From contig NZ_JADEWC010000016.1 of the NCBI RefSeq assembly GCF_015207825.1, positions 1 to 64,000 on the forward strand: 64,000 nucleotides of DNA. The letters are read 5' to 3'. Positions 43,591 to 52,794 of this stretch are shown here, piece by piece; within the stretch, counting starts at the first letter, position 1; the number at the start of each line of letters is the position of its first letter. Position numbers and translations under genes: made by a program. The stretch is from Cyanobacterium stanieri LEGE 03274. GTDB lineage: Bacteria; Cyanobacteriota; Cyanobacteriia; Cyanobacteriales; Cyanobacteriaceae. Below the pieces are notes generated by a model. That model worked only from the letters and a program-made list of their open reading frames with translations, searched no databases and was not told the origin of the DNA.

Positions 43591-45336
43591 ATGGCAAACC
43601 CCAGACTGAAAATTTTATATTCTTATCTCAAACCCTACAATAAAATGATGTATTGGGGTATATTTGCCCTTTTTGCAGTGAATATAATCGGGGTAGCGAT
43701 TCCTTGGTTAATTCGCAATATTTTTGATGATTTACAAGAAGGCTTTACCTTTGAACAATTGATGGGTTATGTCACCATTTTAATGGTGTTAGCTTGTGTG
43801 ATGTGGGGCATTAGGATGTTGTCGCGCATGATGATATTTGGCATTGGCAGACAGGTAGAATTTGATCTCAAACAGAAAATTTTTGAGCATCTGTTGAAAT
43901 TAGAGCCTTCTTATTTTAGTACCAATACATCGGGAGATTTAATTAACCGTGCCACCAGCGATGTGGATAATATTCGTCGTTTGGTGGGGTTTGCTATTTT
44001 GAGTTTGGTTAATACTGTGTTTGCCTATGGTTTGACTTTACCTGCGATGTTGTTGATTAATGTCAAGTTGACTCTAATGGCGATCGCAGTTTATCCTTTA
44101 ATGTTAATCACGGTACAATTATTTAGCCGTAAACTAGCCCAAGAACAACTCCACGTACAGGAAAGTTTATCAGACATTAGCGAACTAATCCAAGAGGATA
44201 TGAGCGGTATTGCCTTGATAAAAATCTATGCCCAAGAGGAAAATGAAAGAAGGGCTTTTGCGGAAAAAAATCGTAATCTGCTTAAGGCAAATTTAGGGTT
44301 AGCCAGAACTAGAAATATCTTATTTCCCGTCATTCAAGGCATCGCCAGTGTCAGTCTGTTAATTTTACTTTGGTTTGGTACTAGCGACATTAACGCAGGA
44401 TTAATCACCGTCGGTGACTTTATCGCTTTGATTATCTATGTAGAAAGATTAGTATTTCCCACCGCCCTCCTTGGTTTCACCATTACCACCTACCAAAGAG
44501 GGGAAGTAAGCATTGAACGTTTAGAAGCTATTTTGAATGTAGAATCAAAAATCCAAGATGATGCGGATGCGGTTTCCATGGATGCCGAAACCATGAGAGG
44601 AGATATTGAAGCGGTTAATCTTACCTATACTTATCCCGATGCTAATTTTTCAGCTTTAGATAGTCTTAATTTTAAAATTCGTGGCGGGGAAACCATCGCC
44701 ATTGTTGGCTTAATTGGTTCGGGAAAATCTACCCTTGCCAATGCCATTCCCCGTTTATTGGAAATCGACGCGGGGCAATTATTTATCGATGGGGTTGATA
44801 TTACTAAGATTAGTTTAGCCGATTTGCGCAGGGCGATCGCCTATGTACCCCAAGAAAGTTTCCTATTTTCTAGCACTATTCAAGATAATATCTCCTACAG
44901 TAACCCCATGGGAGAAATAACCGAGGTGGAATACGCCGCCAAACAAGCCCAAATTCACCCCGAAATCATCACTTTCCCCAAACAATACCAAACCCTAGTC
45001 GGAGAAAGGGGAATCACTCTTTCAGGGGGGCAAAGGCAAAGAAGTTCATTAGCTAGGGCATTATTTGCCGAGTCCAAAATATTAATCCTTGATGATGCCC
45101 TCTCTAGCGTTGATAATAAAACCGCCACCCAAATCCTCGAAAATTTGAGACAGGAGGAAGGTAAAACTGTTATTTTTATCACCCACCAACTAGCGGCGGT
45201 ACAAAATGCCGATCGCATCTTTGTTATGGATAGGGGTAAAATCGTACAAACAGGAACTCATTTAGAGTTATTTAACCAGAAAGGATTATATCAAACCCTC
45301 TGGCAACAACATCAGCTTAAGGAAATTTTGGCATAA
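43591..45336 (+). CDS. ABC exporter, fused permease and ATPase (MsbA/MdlB-like)
   Basis: 581 residues. Six membrane helices (about 18-40, 55-75, 130-150, 155-175, 245-265, 270-290) are followed by an ABC domain (about 335-575). That domain has Walker A GLIGSGKST, signature LSGGQRQR, and Walker B ILILDDALSSVD with Asp where the catalytic Glu normally sits, then switch His (FITHQLAA). The DD Walker B is typical of one half of heterodimeric exporters, so the partner may be encoded elsewhere. The substrate is unknown (lipid or drug). Confidence 0.88.
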   Translation: MANPRLKILYSYLKPYNKMMYWGIFALFAVNIIGVAIPWLIRNIFDDLQEGFTFEQLMGYVTILMVLACVMWGIRMLSRMMIFGIGRQVEFDLKQKIFEHLLKLEPSYFSTNTSGDLINRATSDVDNIRRLVGFAILSLVNTVFAYGLTLPAMLLINVKLTLMAIAVYPLMLITVQLFSRKLAQEQLHVQESLSDISELIQEDMSGIALIKIYAQEENERRAFAEKNRNLLKANLGLARTRNILFPVIQGIASVSLLILLWFGTSDINAGLITVGDFIALIIYVERLVFPTALLGFTITTYQRGEVSIERLEAILNVESKIQDDADAVSMDAETMRGDIEAVNLTYTYPDANFSALDSLNFKIRGGETIAIVGLIGSGKSTLANAIPRLLEIDAGQLFIDGVDITKISLADLRRAIAYVPQESFLFSSTIQDNISYSNPMGEITEVEYAAKQAQIHPEIITFPKQYQTLVGERGITLSGGQRQRSSLARALFAESKILILDDALSSVDNKTATQILENLRQEEGKTVIFITHQLAAVQNADRIFVMDRGKIVQTGTHLELFNQKGLYQTLWQQHQLKEILA

Positions 45337-45403
45337 CATACTTTTTTAATCAATGGAAAAATTCTGGATACCAAAATAAAAATTATTTAATCCTAAGAAA
45401 AAA

Positions 45404-45476
45404 TGGAGCATAGGGGATTTGAACCCCTCACCTCTGCGGTGCGATCGCAGCACTCTACCAAATGAGCTAATGCCCC
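45404..45476 (-). tRNA. trnA: tRNA-Ala (anticodon CGC) with a HIP1 site in the anticodon arm
   Basis: A 73-nt cloverleaf on the minus strand: acceptor GGGGCAT with ATGCTCC, D-arm TAGCTCATTTGGTAGAG, anticodon stem CTGCG/CGCAG and loop ATCGCAC, giving anticodon CGC for codon GCG. The T-arm is AGGGGTTCAAATCCCCT and the discriminator is A. The octamer GCGATCGC (HIP1) spans the anticodon stem and loop. Confidence 0.95.
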
Positions 45477-45509
45477 AAAATTTGAACATCTAATAGTATA
45501 GATCAAAAA

Positions 45510-46211
45510 TTAATCCCGTGCTAATACTTGATTAACCAAATCTAAATCTAATTCTGCTAAATAATCGACACACCAATCAGCCTTGCGATGGAGTAAATGA
45601 AACGGATAAGTATGGGTAATGCCCACCACTTGCATTTGAGCATTTTTAGCGCCCTCAATTCCTGCGGGGGTATCTTCGATGACTAAACAGTTTTGAGATG
45701 TTATTTGTAATTCAGGATATTTCTGGTTTAATTTTTCGACGGCCAAAAGATAAGCATCGGGATGGGGTTGACGGGCTTTAACATCTTCCCCTGTGACGAT
45801 AACATCAAAATATTGTTTAATCTTGGCTTTATCAAGGATAAATTCCACTTCTTCCCTAGAAGCCCCTGTAACTAAGGCTGTATGAAGACATTTTTCAGGC
45901 ATCTGACGAAGAAAACCGATAACAGCTTCATAGAGGGGAAGTTTGTCCATTCCCTCTATCATAAAACGATAATCTTGGGCTTTTTTAATGGATAGTCTAT
46001 TTAAATAATCTTTACTAACTACACGACCTTTTCTTTCTAGTATATCTTTGATGCAAAATCGATCGCACCTACCAAAACACAAATTATTATAATCTTCCCC
46101 TGAAGGTCTTAAATTTTCACCTATCAATATATCATTAACTAACTGACGATGAATATTTTCATCATTAATGATAACTCCACTAAAATCGAATAAAATTGCC
46201 TTCAAAGTCAT
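45510..46211 (-). CDS. HAD-superfamily hydrolase (beta-phosphoglucomutase-like branch)
   Basis: 233 residues. It has a Rossmann core and cap of the HAD subfamily I with motif I DFSGVI, motif II TALVTGAS, Lys-containing motif III, and motif IV VIEDTPAGIEGAKNA. The nucleophile Asp9 is present, but the second motif-I Asp is replaced by Ser (D-F-S-G instead of DxDG). This may change activity or reflect a related branch (the FDFGGV type). The cap suggests sugar-phosphate or nucleotide substrates, which cannot be determined. It lies 33 bp downstream of tRNA-Ala on the same strand. Confidence 0.8.
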   Translation of the reverse strand: MTLKAILFDFSGVIINDENIHRQLVNDILIGENLRPSGEDYNNLCFGRCDRFCIKDILERKGRVVSKDYLNRLSIKKAQDYRFMIEGMDKLPLYEAVIGFLRQMPEKCLHTALVTGASREEVEFILDKAKIKQYFDVIVTGEDVKARQPHPDAYLLAVEKLNQKYPELQITSQNCLVIEDTPAGIEGAKNAQMQVVGITHTYPFHLLHRKADWCVDYLAELDLDLVNQVLARD

Positions 46212-46370
46212 TTATATAGGTTAATAATAAAAAATTAAAGGGTAAAAAACTCTCTTAATAATTATAACTTGATAATAATATCAGTCATCGGGATAGATGC
46301 TAGAGAATCGATAGGTTATTCTTTCTATTTATAACTAATTTTCCTAATTTGATATACTATTTTTCTTAGT

Positions 46371-47285
46371 TTAAGATTTATATTCTGATACGATTACCCC
46401 TGTTAATAAAATAATTGCCCCTATTAAAACCGTCGTCGGTGGTATTTCTTGAAATAGTAAAAACGCCAAAAAAGTTGAACCCACAGGCTCTAATAAAATA
46501 ACTAATGATACAGTGGTAGGGCTGAGATGACGCAAAGACCAATTAAAGCTGGTATGTCCAATTACTTGAGAAACGATCGCCATTAACACCAAATAGATAT
46601 ACACTGAGGTAGGATAACCTGCATATCCTGTGCCAAAAATGAATGGTAAAGGCAGTAAGCAAAGGGCAGAGGTTAAATAGGCGATCGCCACATATTCCCC
46701 AATTTTCAATCCCCGTTGTTGTGCCTGATTACCCAAAAGAATATAACCACTAGCAAACCAACTGCCCAAAAGGGCAAGAAATGCCCCCAAAAGAGGATTA
46801 TTGCCCCCAATATCCCCACCATTACCACCCAAGGCGATAATTATACTACCCCCAAGGGCAATGGAAATGCCCAACCAATTACGCCACTTTAATTTAATCC
46901 CCCATAACCACCAAGACAACAAACTTACCCAAAGAGGATTTGTCGTCACAATTGTCACCGAAGCCGCCACCGAAGTAAAACTAAGGGAAGTTATCCAAGT
47001 GGCAAAATGGAGGGCAAGACATATTCCCGCTCCCACCGCCATCAAAATAGCACGAAAATCCGCCCTAATATATCGTAAATTACCATAGGTAGGAGTAAAA
47101 ATAATCGCCGTAATCAGTAAACGAGAAGAAGCAATAAAAACACTAAAACCCACATCGCTAAATATCCCCATTTCCTGTTGACAAAGTCTGACAAAAATGG
47201 CTGCCGTTGACACAGCAAAAACCCCTATGGTTAATATGATTCTGACTTGCCAAATATTAGGTATCTTTTTGAGAGTTGAGAACAT
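46371..47285 (-). CDS. EamA/DMT-family membrane transporter
   Basis: 304 residues from the Met at 47285 (MFSTLKKIPNIWQVRIILTI), with ten predicted helices. The internal EamA repeat is clear: VTIVTTNPLWVSLLSWWLWG and LSPTTVSLVILLEPVGSTFL. The open frame continues upstream to 47441, but those codons are repeat and non-coding-like sequence (giving SAGDGECREW...FIVNCQLSII), so I reject the longer start. The substrate is unknown; relatives export amino acids, nucleotides or drugs. Confidence 0.85.
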   Translation of the reverse strand: MFSTLKKIPNIWQVRIILTIGVFAVSTAAIFVRLCQQEMGIFSDVGFSVFIASSRLLITAIIFTPTYGNLRYIRADFRAILMAVGAGICLALHFATWITSLSFTSVAASVTIVTTNPLWVSLLSWWLWGIKLKWRNWLGISIALGGSIIIALGGNGGDIGGNNPLLGAFLALLGSWFASGYILLGNQAQQRGLKIGEYVAIAYLTSALCLLPLPFIFGTGYAGYPTSVYIYLVLMAIVSQVIGHTSFNWSLRHLSPTTVSLVILLEPVGSTFLAFLLFQEIPPTTVLIGAIILLTGVIVSEYKS

Positions 47286-47304
47286 TTCAGCAGAAAAATA
47301 ATTT

Positions 47305-47340
47305 AACTTGAGTTCGGAATAAAATGTATAGTCTTTAAAG
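47305..47340. repeat. Partial copy of the CCTGAGTTCAGGATAA family
   Basis: AACTTGAGTTCGGAATAAAA and a TATAGTCTTTAAAG tail resemble the 24437 fragment. Confidence 0.4.
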
Positions 47341-47345
47341 GCGTG

Positions 47346-47384
47346 AATAATTGACAATTGACAATTGACAATGAATAATTTAAC
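47346..47384. repeat. Heptamer-type repeats (TTGACAA) before the EamA gene
   Basis: Three near-perfect TTGACAA units followed by ATGAATAAT. This lies within the false upstream extension of the EamA reading frame. Confidence 0.7.
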
Positions 47385-47579
47385 TATTTTATCCTGCACT
47401 CCCCATTCCCTGCACTCCCCATCCCCTGCACTCTCCATCACCCCTCATTACCTTAATACCTCCAACCTGCAACCAGTCACCTAAAACCTTTACAGAAGTA
47501 GCATGGTTACAATTATTACCCAAATTGAACTTAATTTAGCTCAGGGATGCTTTTGCAAGTTAACCTTTAGATTATCCCC

Positions 47580-47608
47580 TTGCATAATCTAAAAAAGTTT
47601 GTTATACT
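47580..47608 (+). promoter_or_regulatory. Promoter of tRNA-fMet
   Basis: TTGCAT (47580-47585) and TATACT (47603-47608) are spaced by 17 bp. The -10 ends 14 bp before the mature tRNA start at 47623. This is the best consensus-like promoter in the window. Confidence 0.75.
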
Positions 47609-47622
47609 CGTAAGAGTGATGA

Positions 47623-47696
<74 letters not shown>

Positions 47697-47706
47697 TAGA
47701 AGATGA

Positions 47707-48504
47707 TTAAGGGGCTAGTAAGTTTTTACCTAGCCTCTTTTTCTTATATACTTGGGCAACTTCAGGCATCCATTGCTCAAAGTGATATAGAAATAGGGTT
47801 GCCAAGTCTCGGATTTCCGATTGGGCATCCTTAGGTAATCGAAGGTCGCAAAAATGCAGTAAACTACGAGCATTAAAGGACACAACGAAATGTTGACGGA
47901 TATTTTGGGTTAATATATCCCTAGCATGTTCTGGGGCATAACCATCATTATTTATTTTTTCGGCGTAATATGCGATCGCACTTTTAGTAAAAACAATATC
48001 CTTATTACGGGTATCTTGAGAGTAAAAATATTTATTACCCTCCCGATCAAAATAATGACCAATGGCACGAAAATAAAAGAGGGTTTCAATCTCATGGGCA
48101 ATGGTATCAAAATCAGCGGATTGAGCTTCTAACTGCTCAATTTTGTTTGCTAGGGTTAAGATGCGCTGACTGGTGTAGCGCTGAGACTGACAATCAAAAC
48201 TTACTCCTACCCGATGGGTGCGCGCTTGTACCATCACAGAATGGGGAAAATTAATCACATTAAAAGTAATACTAGGATGTTCAATGATACCCCAGTGCAT
48301 TTTATTAACACAATTGCGGACAATTCTTCTTCCTAATTCCGCCTCAGAATAACTAGCTAATTTTTCGTATTCCTCCGCCACAAAACTTTCGCTATAATCT
48401 TGGTGCATTGCTAAATAACAAAGCAAATTAGGGCGATCGCTTTTACCTAAAACCGTCACCGCAAAACGAGGATCTAATAACTGTAAATTATCGGTCATCT
48501 CCAT
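47707..48504 (-). CDS. thyX: Flavin-dependent thymidylate synthase
   Basis: Makes dTMP from dUMP using FAD and methylene-tetrahydrofolate. 265 residues (263 if the second Met, MTDNLQL at 48498, is used). The family motif (RHRxxSxNxxSxRY type) reads RTHRVGVSFDCQSQRY (95-110). Later MMP-like residues (FVVSFNARSLLHFCDLRL) are typical of cyanobacterial ThyX. The start overlaps the end of a MazG-like pyrophosphohydrolase gene, so the two are co-transcribed; that gene may feed dUMP to ThyX. The 3' end doubles as the tRNA-fMet terminator. Confidence 0.95.
   Translation of the reverse strand: MEMTDNLQLLDPRFAVTVLGKSDRPNLLCYLAMHQDYSESFVAEEYEKLASYSEAELGRRIVRNCVNKMHWGIIEHPSITFNVINFPHSVMVQARTHRVGVSFDCQSQRYTSQRILTLANKIEQLEAQSADFDTIAHEIETLFYFRAIGHYFDREGNKYFYSQDTRNKDIVFTKSAIAYYAEKINNDGYAPEHARDILTQNIRQHFVVSFNARSLLHFCDLRLPKDAQSEIRDLATLFLYHFEQWMPEVAQVYKKKRLGKNLLAP
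47711..47742 (+). terminator. Terminator of tRNA-fMet, embedded in the thyX 3' end
   Basis: GGGGCTAG pairs with CTAGCCTC (one G-U pair) around an 11-nt loop and is followed by TTTTT. The hairpin lies wholly inside the last codons of convergent thyX, which encode KKRLGKNLLAP. Confidence 0.65.
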
Positions 48505-48808
48505 CTCCTTGTAAAGTTTGATTTTCTTTTCTTTTAAGTAGTTTATTAATATTAGCTTCCATTACTTCTTCAGGGTTTAAACCCAATTCATCACATAATC
48601 TTGCCCAATACCATAAAACATCCCCTAATTCTTTGGTCAATTTTTCTTGGGCATTTTCCATAGAAAAATCCTTTCTAATATATTTTTTTACCACCCCACT
48701 AACTTCCCCAGCCTCAGAAGCTAAACCCAAAGTTAAATACTCCAAAAAAGTATCAGGAGGATAAATAGCCGTTTGTTTTGTTAACTGTACATACTCTTTA
48801 ATATTCAT
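48488..48808 (-). CDS. MazG-like nucleoside triphosphate pyrophosphohydrolase
   Basis: 106 residues from MNIKEYVQLT at 48808. An open frame continues upstream but is AT-rich and unlike the family. The conserved all-alpha NTP-PPase motifs are present: EAGEVSGVVKKYIRKD (EXXE) and ELGDVLWYW (EXXD), which bind Mg2+. These enzymes hydrolyse (d)NTPs to monophosphates; some act on dCTP/dUTP. The gene overlaps thyX by 17 bp (11 bp with the later thyX start), a coupling that points to pyrimidine deoxynucleotide metabolism. Confidence 0.85.
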   Translation of the reverse strand: MNIKEYVQLTKQTAIYPPDTFLEYLTLGLASEAGEVSGVVKKYIRKDFSMENAQEKLTKELGDVLWYWARLCDELGLNPEEVMEANINKLLKRKENQTLQGDGDDR

Positions 48809-48990
48809 AAAAAAATAAAAACATTCACTAAAAAAATTAACATTAAAAAATAGTCTGAATCTTTTTTGATACAATAAATATAAATTAAATTAAACTCTCA
48901 AAAATGCCATGATAATTTAATCCATATAGTATTTAAAATCAATTTCAACCATGGCAAAGAAAAAGACAACAGACAAGAATTAAGTAGTAT

Positions 48991-49020
48991 CTCATTGTCC
49001 ATTGTCCATTGTCAATTATC
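48991..49020. repeat. Heptamer-type repeats after ftsZ
   Basis: Tandem ATTGTCC units (CATTGTCCATTGTCCATTGT) directly after the ftsZ stop side. Confidence 0.65.
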
Positions 49021-49029
49021 CATAGGTAA

Positions 49030-50283
49030 CTAACGGCGAGGAAAACGACGACGCTGTAAAAACTCAGGAATATCTAACCCTGCAAGGGGGTTACTTTCCG
49101 ATTCAGCATTAACGGGCTTTTCCTCCTCATTTTCTTCACTAGGGGAAGTAAGGGGCAAACTAGGGCTAGGGGGAGAGATAATATTTTGTAAAGAATCATC
49201 TCCACTACTTTCCCCAGAAAATCCTGTGGCAATTACCGTAATGCGAATTTCTCCCTGCATACTCTCGTCTATCACTGCACCAAAAATGATATTAGCATTG
49301 GGATCAACAATATCATAAATAGTTTCGGCCACGGTATTAACTTCATGGAGAGTTAAATCATTGCCCCCAGTGATATTTAAAACAACTCCCTTTGCCCCCT
49401 GAATGGAAGATTCGATAAGGGGAGAAGAAATAGCAGCTACGGCGCTTTCTTTGGCGCGAGATTTCCCCGAACCAATACCAATACCCATAAGGGCTGAACC
49501 TGCATCGGCCATAACGGCTCTCACATCAGCAAAATCAACGTTAACTAAACCAGGGATAGTTATAATATCAGAAATACCTTGTACCCCCTGACGGAGAATA
49601 TCATCGGCAATACGGAAAGATTCTTGTAAAGGGGTGTCGGAAGGGATAACCGATAAAAGTTTGTTGTTGGGAATAACGATTAGGGTATCTACCCGACTTT
49701 GTAAGGCACTAATGCCATCATCGGCTTGGGTGGTGCGTCTTCTACCTTCAAAGGTAAAAGGGCGAGTAACTACCCCCACGGTAAGGCAACCCATTTCCTT
49801 GGCAACCTCGGCAACAATAGGGGCGGCTCCTGTGCCTGTGCCTCCTCCCATTCCTGCGGTAATAAAGACTAAATCAGTATTTTCTAAAGCTTTGGCTATT
49901 TCTTCTCGAGATTCTTCGGCGGCTTTTTGTCCAATGGAAGGGTTACCCCCTGCGCCTAGCCCTCGGGTGAGTTTTTGTCCTATTTGAAGACAGGAGGTGG
50001 CCATGGATTCGGTAAGGGCTTGGGCATCGGTGTTGATTTGCCAAAATTCTACCCCTGAGACGTTGCTTTGAATCATGCGATTGACGGCGTTACAACCTCC
50101 CCCACCTACGCCGATAACTTTTATTTGAGCGACATTACTAGGCATAATTTGACGTGAGTTCATATTACTTTCTGGGGAGGGGTTTTGAGCCTTGGTTTTT
50201 TGATGGGAGTTATTATTCTGATTTTTTTTGATTCCTGATGACTCGATTAAGTATTTAGCAAGGTTAAGATCTGATTCATTCAT
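49030..50283 (-). CDS. ftsZ: Cell division protein FtsZ
   Basis: Tubulin-like GTPase that forms the division ring. 417 residues: an Asn/Gln-rich N-terminal tail (about 1-50), the GTPase core with GGGTGTG (146-152) and NTDAQAL, a C-terminal core with [17 protein letters not shown], a Glu/Ser/Pro-rich linker (about 365-395) and the terminal peptide [12 protein letters not shown], which binds FtsA-like or ZipN-type partners. The N-terminal extension is longer than in E. coli but common in cyanobacteria. trpD lies upstream on the same strand. Confidence 0.97.
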   Translation of the reverse strand: MNESDLNLAKYLIESSGIKKNQNNNSHQKTKAQNPSPESNMNSRQIMPSNVAQIKVIGVGGGGCNAVNRMIQSNVSGVEFWQINTDAQALTESMATSCLQIGQKLTRGLGAGGNPSIGQKAAEESREEIAKALENTDLVFITAGMGGGTGTGAAPIVAEVAKEMGCLTVGVVTRPFTFEGRRRTTQADDGISALQSRVDTLIVIPNNKLLSVIPSDTPLQESFRIADDILRQGVQGISDIITIPGLVNVDFADVRAVMADAGSALMGIGIGSGKSRAKESAVAAISSPLIESSIQGAKGVVLNITGGNDLTLHEVNTVAETIYDIVDPNANIIFGAVIDESMQGEIRITVIATGFSGESSGDDSLQNIISPPSPSLPLTSPSEENEEEKPVNAESESNPLAGLDIPEFLQRRRFPRR

Positions 50284-50456
50284 TTTTATTTTAGGTTTAT
50301 TTTGCTGTGGTTTAAAAAATAAATACTATTTTTTTAGTACAAATAAAGGCTACATAAATATTTCAATTTGTGAGGACTAATGGCTGTACCAATGCTCACA
50401 AAAATTATAACTTAACCTATAGTATTTATCTTTTTGAATGGTATGGGTAGATAATT

Positions 50457-51491
50457 TTACCTTTGGGCAAAAAAGTTAACTAATTCTTGTAATTTGTCCC
50501 AGGGCGCACCACTTTCAATAATATTCCTTGCTTTTTCAATGGCTGTGGCATAATCCCCTAGGGGTGTAATTTCTCCTATTTGTAGGGCAAGGGAGGCGTT
50601 GAGGATGACTGCATCGGTTTGGGCTTGAGTTCCTTTTCCTTGTAATACTTGAGTTAAAATGTGGGCATTTTCTTGCACATCTCCTCCTTTTAAATGGGTG
50701 AGGGGGGCCGGGGTTAAACCTAATTCTTGGGGATTAATGGTGGTTTTATTTATTTTGCCATGGTCAATGATGGCCATGTCGGTGAGATCTCCGAGTCCTG
50801 CTTCATCTAGTTTTTCTCTGCCGTGAAGGGCGATCGCCCTTTGTACTCCCAAAATGTTCAGGGCTTGTGCCATGGGTTCAATGAATGTGGGTGCATATAC
50901 CCCAATAATTTGCCCTGTGGGCGCCATAGGATTAACTAGAGGGCCTAACAAATTGAATATGGTTCTGATTTTTAATTCTTTACGAATAGGGGCTACAGCC
51001 TTCATGGCAGGATGCCATCCGGGGGCAAAAAGAAAGGTGATACCGACTTCGTCGAGGGCTTGTTTATATTCTGTAATGTCTCCGTTGAGTTTGACGCCAA
51101 GATATTCTAAAACATCGGCAGAACCCACTTTACTAGACGCTGAACGATTACCATGTTTGGCTACCTTGACTCCTGCGGCTGCTGCCACAAAGGCCACGGC
51201 GGTAGAGATATTAAAAGTAGATGAACCATCGCCCCCTGTGCCACAGGTATCAATAACGGGGGTAGAATGATTAAGAAGTTCTGATTGTAATGATTGAGAT
51301 TTTAAGACTTGTGCCATTCCTGCTAACTCTGTTCCTGAAACTCCTTTAGCTTGTAGAGCGGCTAAAATCGCTCCTGAGAGGGCCAGACTAATTTCCTCTT
51401 TTAACCATCCTTCCATGAGATTTGCGGCTTGACTTTGAGTTAAGGATTCTTGGGCGAGAAGTTGTTGTAGTAATGAAGACCAGTCTGTCAT
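50457..51491 (-). CDS. trpD: Anthranilate phosphoribosyltransferase
   Basis: Second step of tryptophan synthesis: attaches phosphoribose to anthranilate. 344 residues with [11 protein letters not shown] (84-94, PRPP binding), [21 protein letters not shown], and [15 protein letters not shown]. The length is normal. It lies upstream of ftsZ on the same strand with a 173-bp gap. The other trp genes are not in the window, as is usual in cyanobacteria. Confidence 0.96.
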   Translation of the reverse strand: MTDWSSLLQQLLAQESLTQSQAANLMEGWLKEEISLALSGAILAALQAKGVSGTELAGMAQVLKSQSLQSELLNHSTPVIDTCGTGGDGSSTFNISTAVAFVAAAAGVKVAKHGNRSASSKVGSADVLEYLGVKLNGDITEYKQALDEVGITFLFAPGWHPAMKAVAPIRKELKIRTIFNLLGPLVNPMAPTGQIIGVYAPTFIEPMAQALNILGVQRAIALHGREKLDEAGLGDLTDMAIIDHGKINKTTINPQELGLTPAPLTHLKGGDVQENAHILTQVLQGKGTQAQTDAVILNASLALQIGEITPLGDYATAIEKARNIIESGAPWDKLQELVNFFAQR

Positions 51492-51573
51492 GTTGGTTGA
51501 TCAGGTAATTGCCATAATGGCTAAATTTTATCACCCACTTTGCATACTATCAACTTTTTATTTTTAACTTTGT

Positions 51574-51583
51574 GAGGAGAGTA
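51574..51583 (+). promoter_or_regulatory. Ribosome-binding site that decides the lipoprotein start
   Basis: GAGGAG (51574-51579) ends four bases before the ATG at 51584. This favours 51584 over the GTG at 51572, which overlaps the Shine-Dalgarno region itself. Confidence 0.6.
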
Positions 51584-52351
51584 ATGACTATGGCGAAAAT
51601 GGTTGAAAATTTGTTTAATAGTTTTAATATGGCTGATTTCTCAGTGAAAAGATTAGCCTTCAAATTGTTGTTTTTATTATCAATGTTCGGGTTTATGTCT
51701 TGTGCTACATCGTCTTCGACACAAGCTCAAATGGATAATCCTTTTTTTGATCAAGGTTTATTCAAAACCTCCCAAGAAGACTTTGAGGGGGCGATGGATG
51801 ATTTACGACGGGCTTCTCACTGGTATTTTAACAATAATGATTTAGAAAATACTTACAAAGCTAGTTTATTAGCTGAATATCTTTACTATCAACAATTTAG
51901 AAGGGATGTATATGTCCGTGGGGAAGATATATATACTCCGTTTTGGAATAAGTTTGGGCGATGTCTTGATTCTAAGTGTCAATATTCTCTTTCTTGGTTG
52001 AATCCTTCCCCCTTGGGAAGTAACTTTGGGGGAATTTTGGTGTTAGAAAAGTTCATTCGATATTTAGAGCGCTCTCCTGGTTCGGCTATCCCGATTAATC
52101 AGGTGACGGATGTGGTGGTTATGCCGGCGTTAGAGCCTGACGAAACTTTATTTGATAATTGTTTGGGGGATCGTAATAATAGTAATAGCCCTATGGATTT
52201 AATTGCCCTTGTTTCTTTAGAAAAGGATATAACGAAGGCTTTTCACACTAATATTAGAAAGCTCTGGCGAGTGGATGGGGATAGTCAAACCATTGAGGAA
52301 TTGAATGTTAATGATTATCCTAATGCTGGTTGTGAGAATTATTTTCCTTGA
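51584..52351 (+). CDS. Putative lipoprotein, unknown function
   Basis: 255 residues from the ATG at 51584. The N-terminus has a hydrophobic helix (LAFKLLFLLSMFGF) ending in MSCA, a lipobox-like site, so a lipid-anchored protein is likely. The mature part begins with an acidic Gln/Asn-rich section and two helices resembling a TPR (FEGAMDDLRRASHWYFNNND). A mixed domain follows, with a Cys pair (GRCLDSKCQ) and late Cys residues (DNCLG, AGCEN). I do not recognise the family. It is divergent from trpD (92-bp gap). Confidence 0.7.
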   Translation: MTMAKMVENLFNSFNMADFSVKRLAFKLLFLLSMFGFMSCATSSSTQAQMDNPFFDQGLFKTSQEDFEGAMDDLRRASHWYFNNNDLENTYKASLLAEYLYYQQFRRDVYVRGEDIYTPFWNKFGRCLDSKCQYSLSWLNPSPLGSNFGGILVLEKFIRYLERSPGSAIPINQVTDVVVMPALEPDETLFDNCLGDRNNSNSPMDLIALVSLEKDITKAFHTNIRKLWRVDGDSQTIEELNVNDYPNAGCENYFP

Positions 52352-52510
52352 TGGTAATATTAGTCATATCAAGTAGCCCCAGCGTGTAATGAATTACACG
52401 GCTAAGGGTAGTTAGTAGAGTGGTTGCGAAATAGGTTTTTTGCCAAATTTCGTCCTTATCTGATAAGGGTTTCAGATAGGCAGATATTTAATTCCCAACA
52501 AGTCTAATGT

Positions 52511-52597
52511 GATACTAAATTAGAAAGAAAATATATCATTACTCGCCTTGCAATGAATTACAAGGCTAATATTTTATCGTTCAATAAATGGAACTAT
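52511..52597. repeat. Palindrome-centred dispersed repeat, copy 4
   Basis: Core CCTTGCAATGAATTACAAGG at 52546-52565, identical to the core of copy 2, with flanks ATATATCATTACTCG before and TTCAATAAATGGAACTA after. Confidence 0.65.
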
Positions 52598-52598
52598 T

Positions 52599-52734
52599 GG
52601 CATTGCTGATTTTGAGTATGAAGCATTATTGAATTACACAAAAAACTGAGACTTCTAAATATTATAACTGTTCCCTATTCCCCGTTCCCTGTTCCCTTCC
52701 TTAACAAGAAATCATACCTTAATTCACCAACGCC
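52599..52734. repeat. MITE-like element, copy B (complete)
   Basis: 136 bp. The left end begins GGCATTGCTGATTTTGAG. The right end, inverted, begins GGCGTTGGTGAATTAAGG; 17 of 23 terminal bases match. The interior is about 90 bp with AATTACACAAAAAACTGAGA and GTTCCCTATTCCCCGTTCCC. There is no coding capacity. Confidence 0.7.
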
Positions 52735-52794
52735 GAACTATTATCAACCTTTCTCGAATAGAGGTTGAGATATTGCTAATTAGTCAATGTGATT

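Larger units (their letters stand above)
52352..52794. other. Repeat-filled intergenic region before the SLH gene
   Basis: 443 bp between convergent genes, with no ORF. It carries a degenerate palindrome (GTGTAATGAATTACAC, 52384-52399), a palindrome-centred repeat copy (52511-52597) and a complete MITE-like element (52599-52734) directly abutting it. Confidence 0.7.

Noticed and set aside
47286-47441. Upstream extension of the EamA reading frame
   Set aside because: It encodes repeat-derived and low-complexity residues and precedes the first membrane helix; the start at 47285 fits the family.
48809-48874. Upstream extension of the MazG-like gene
   Set aside because: Phe-rich AT-driven residues without similarity; the Met at 48808 begins the conserved MNIKEY sequence.
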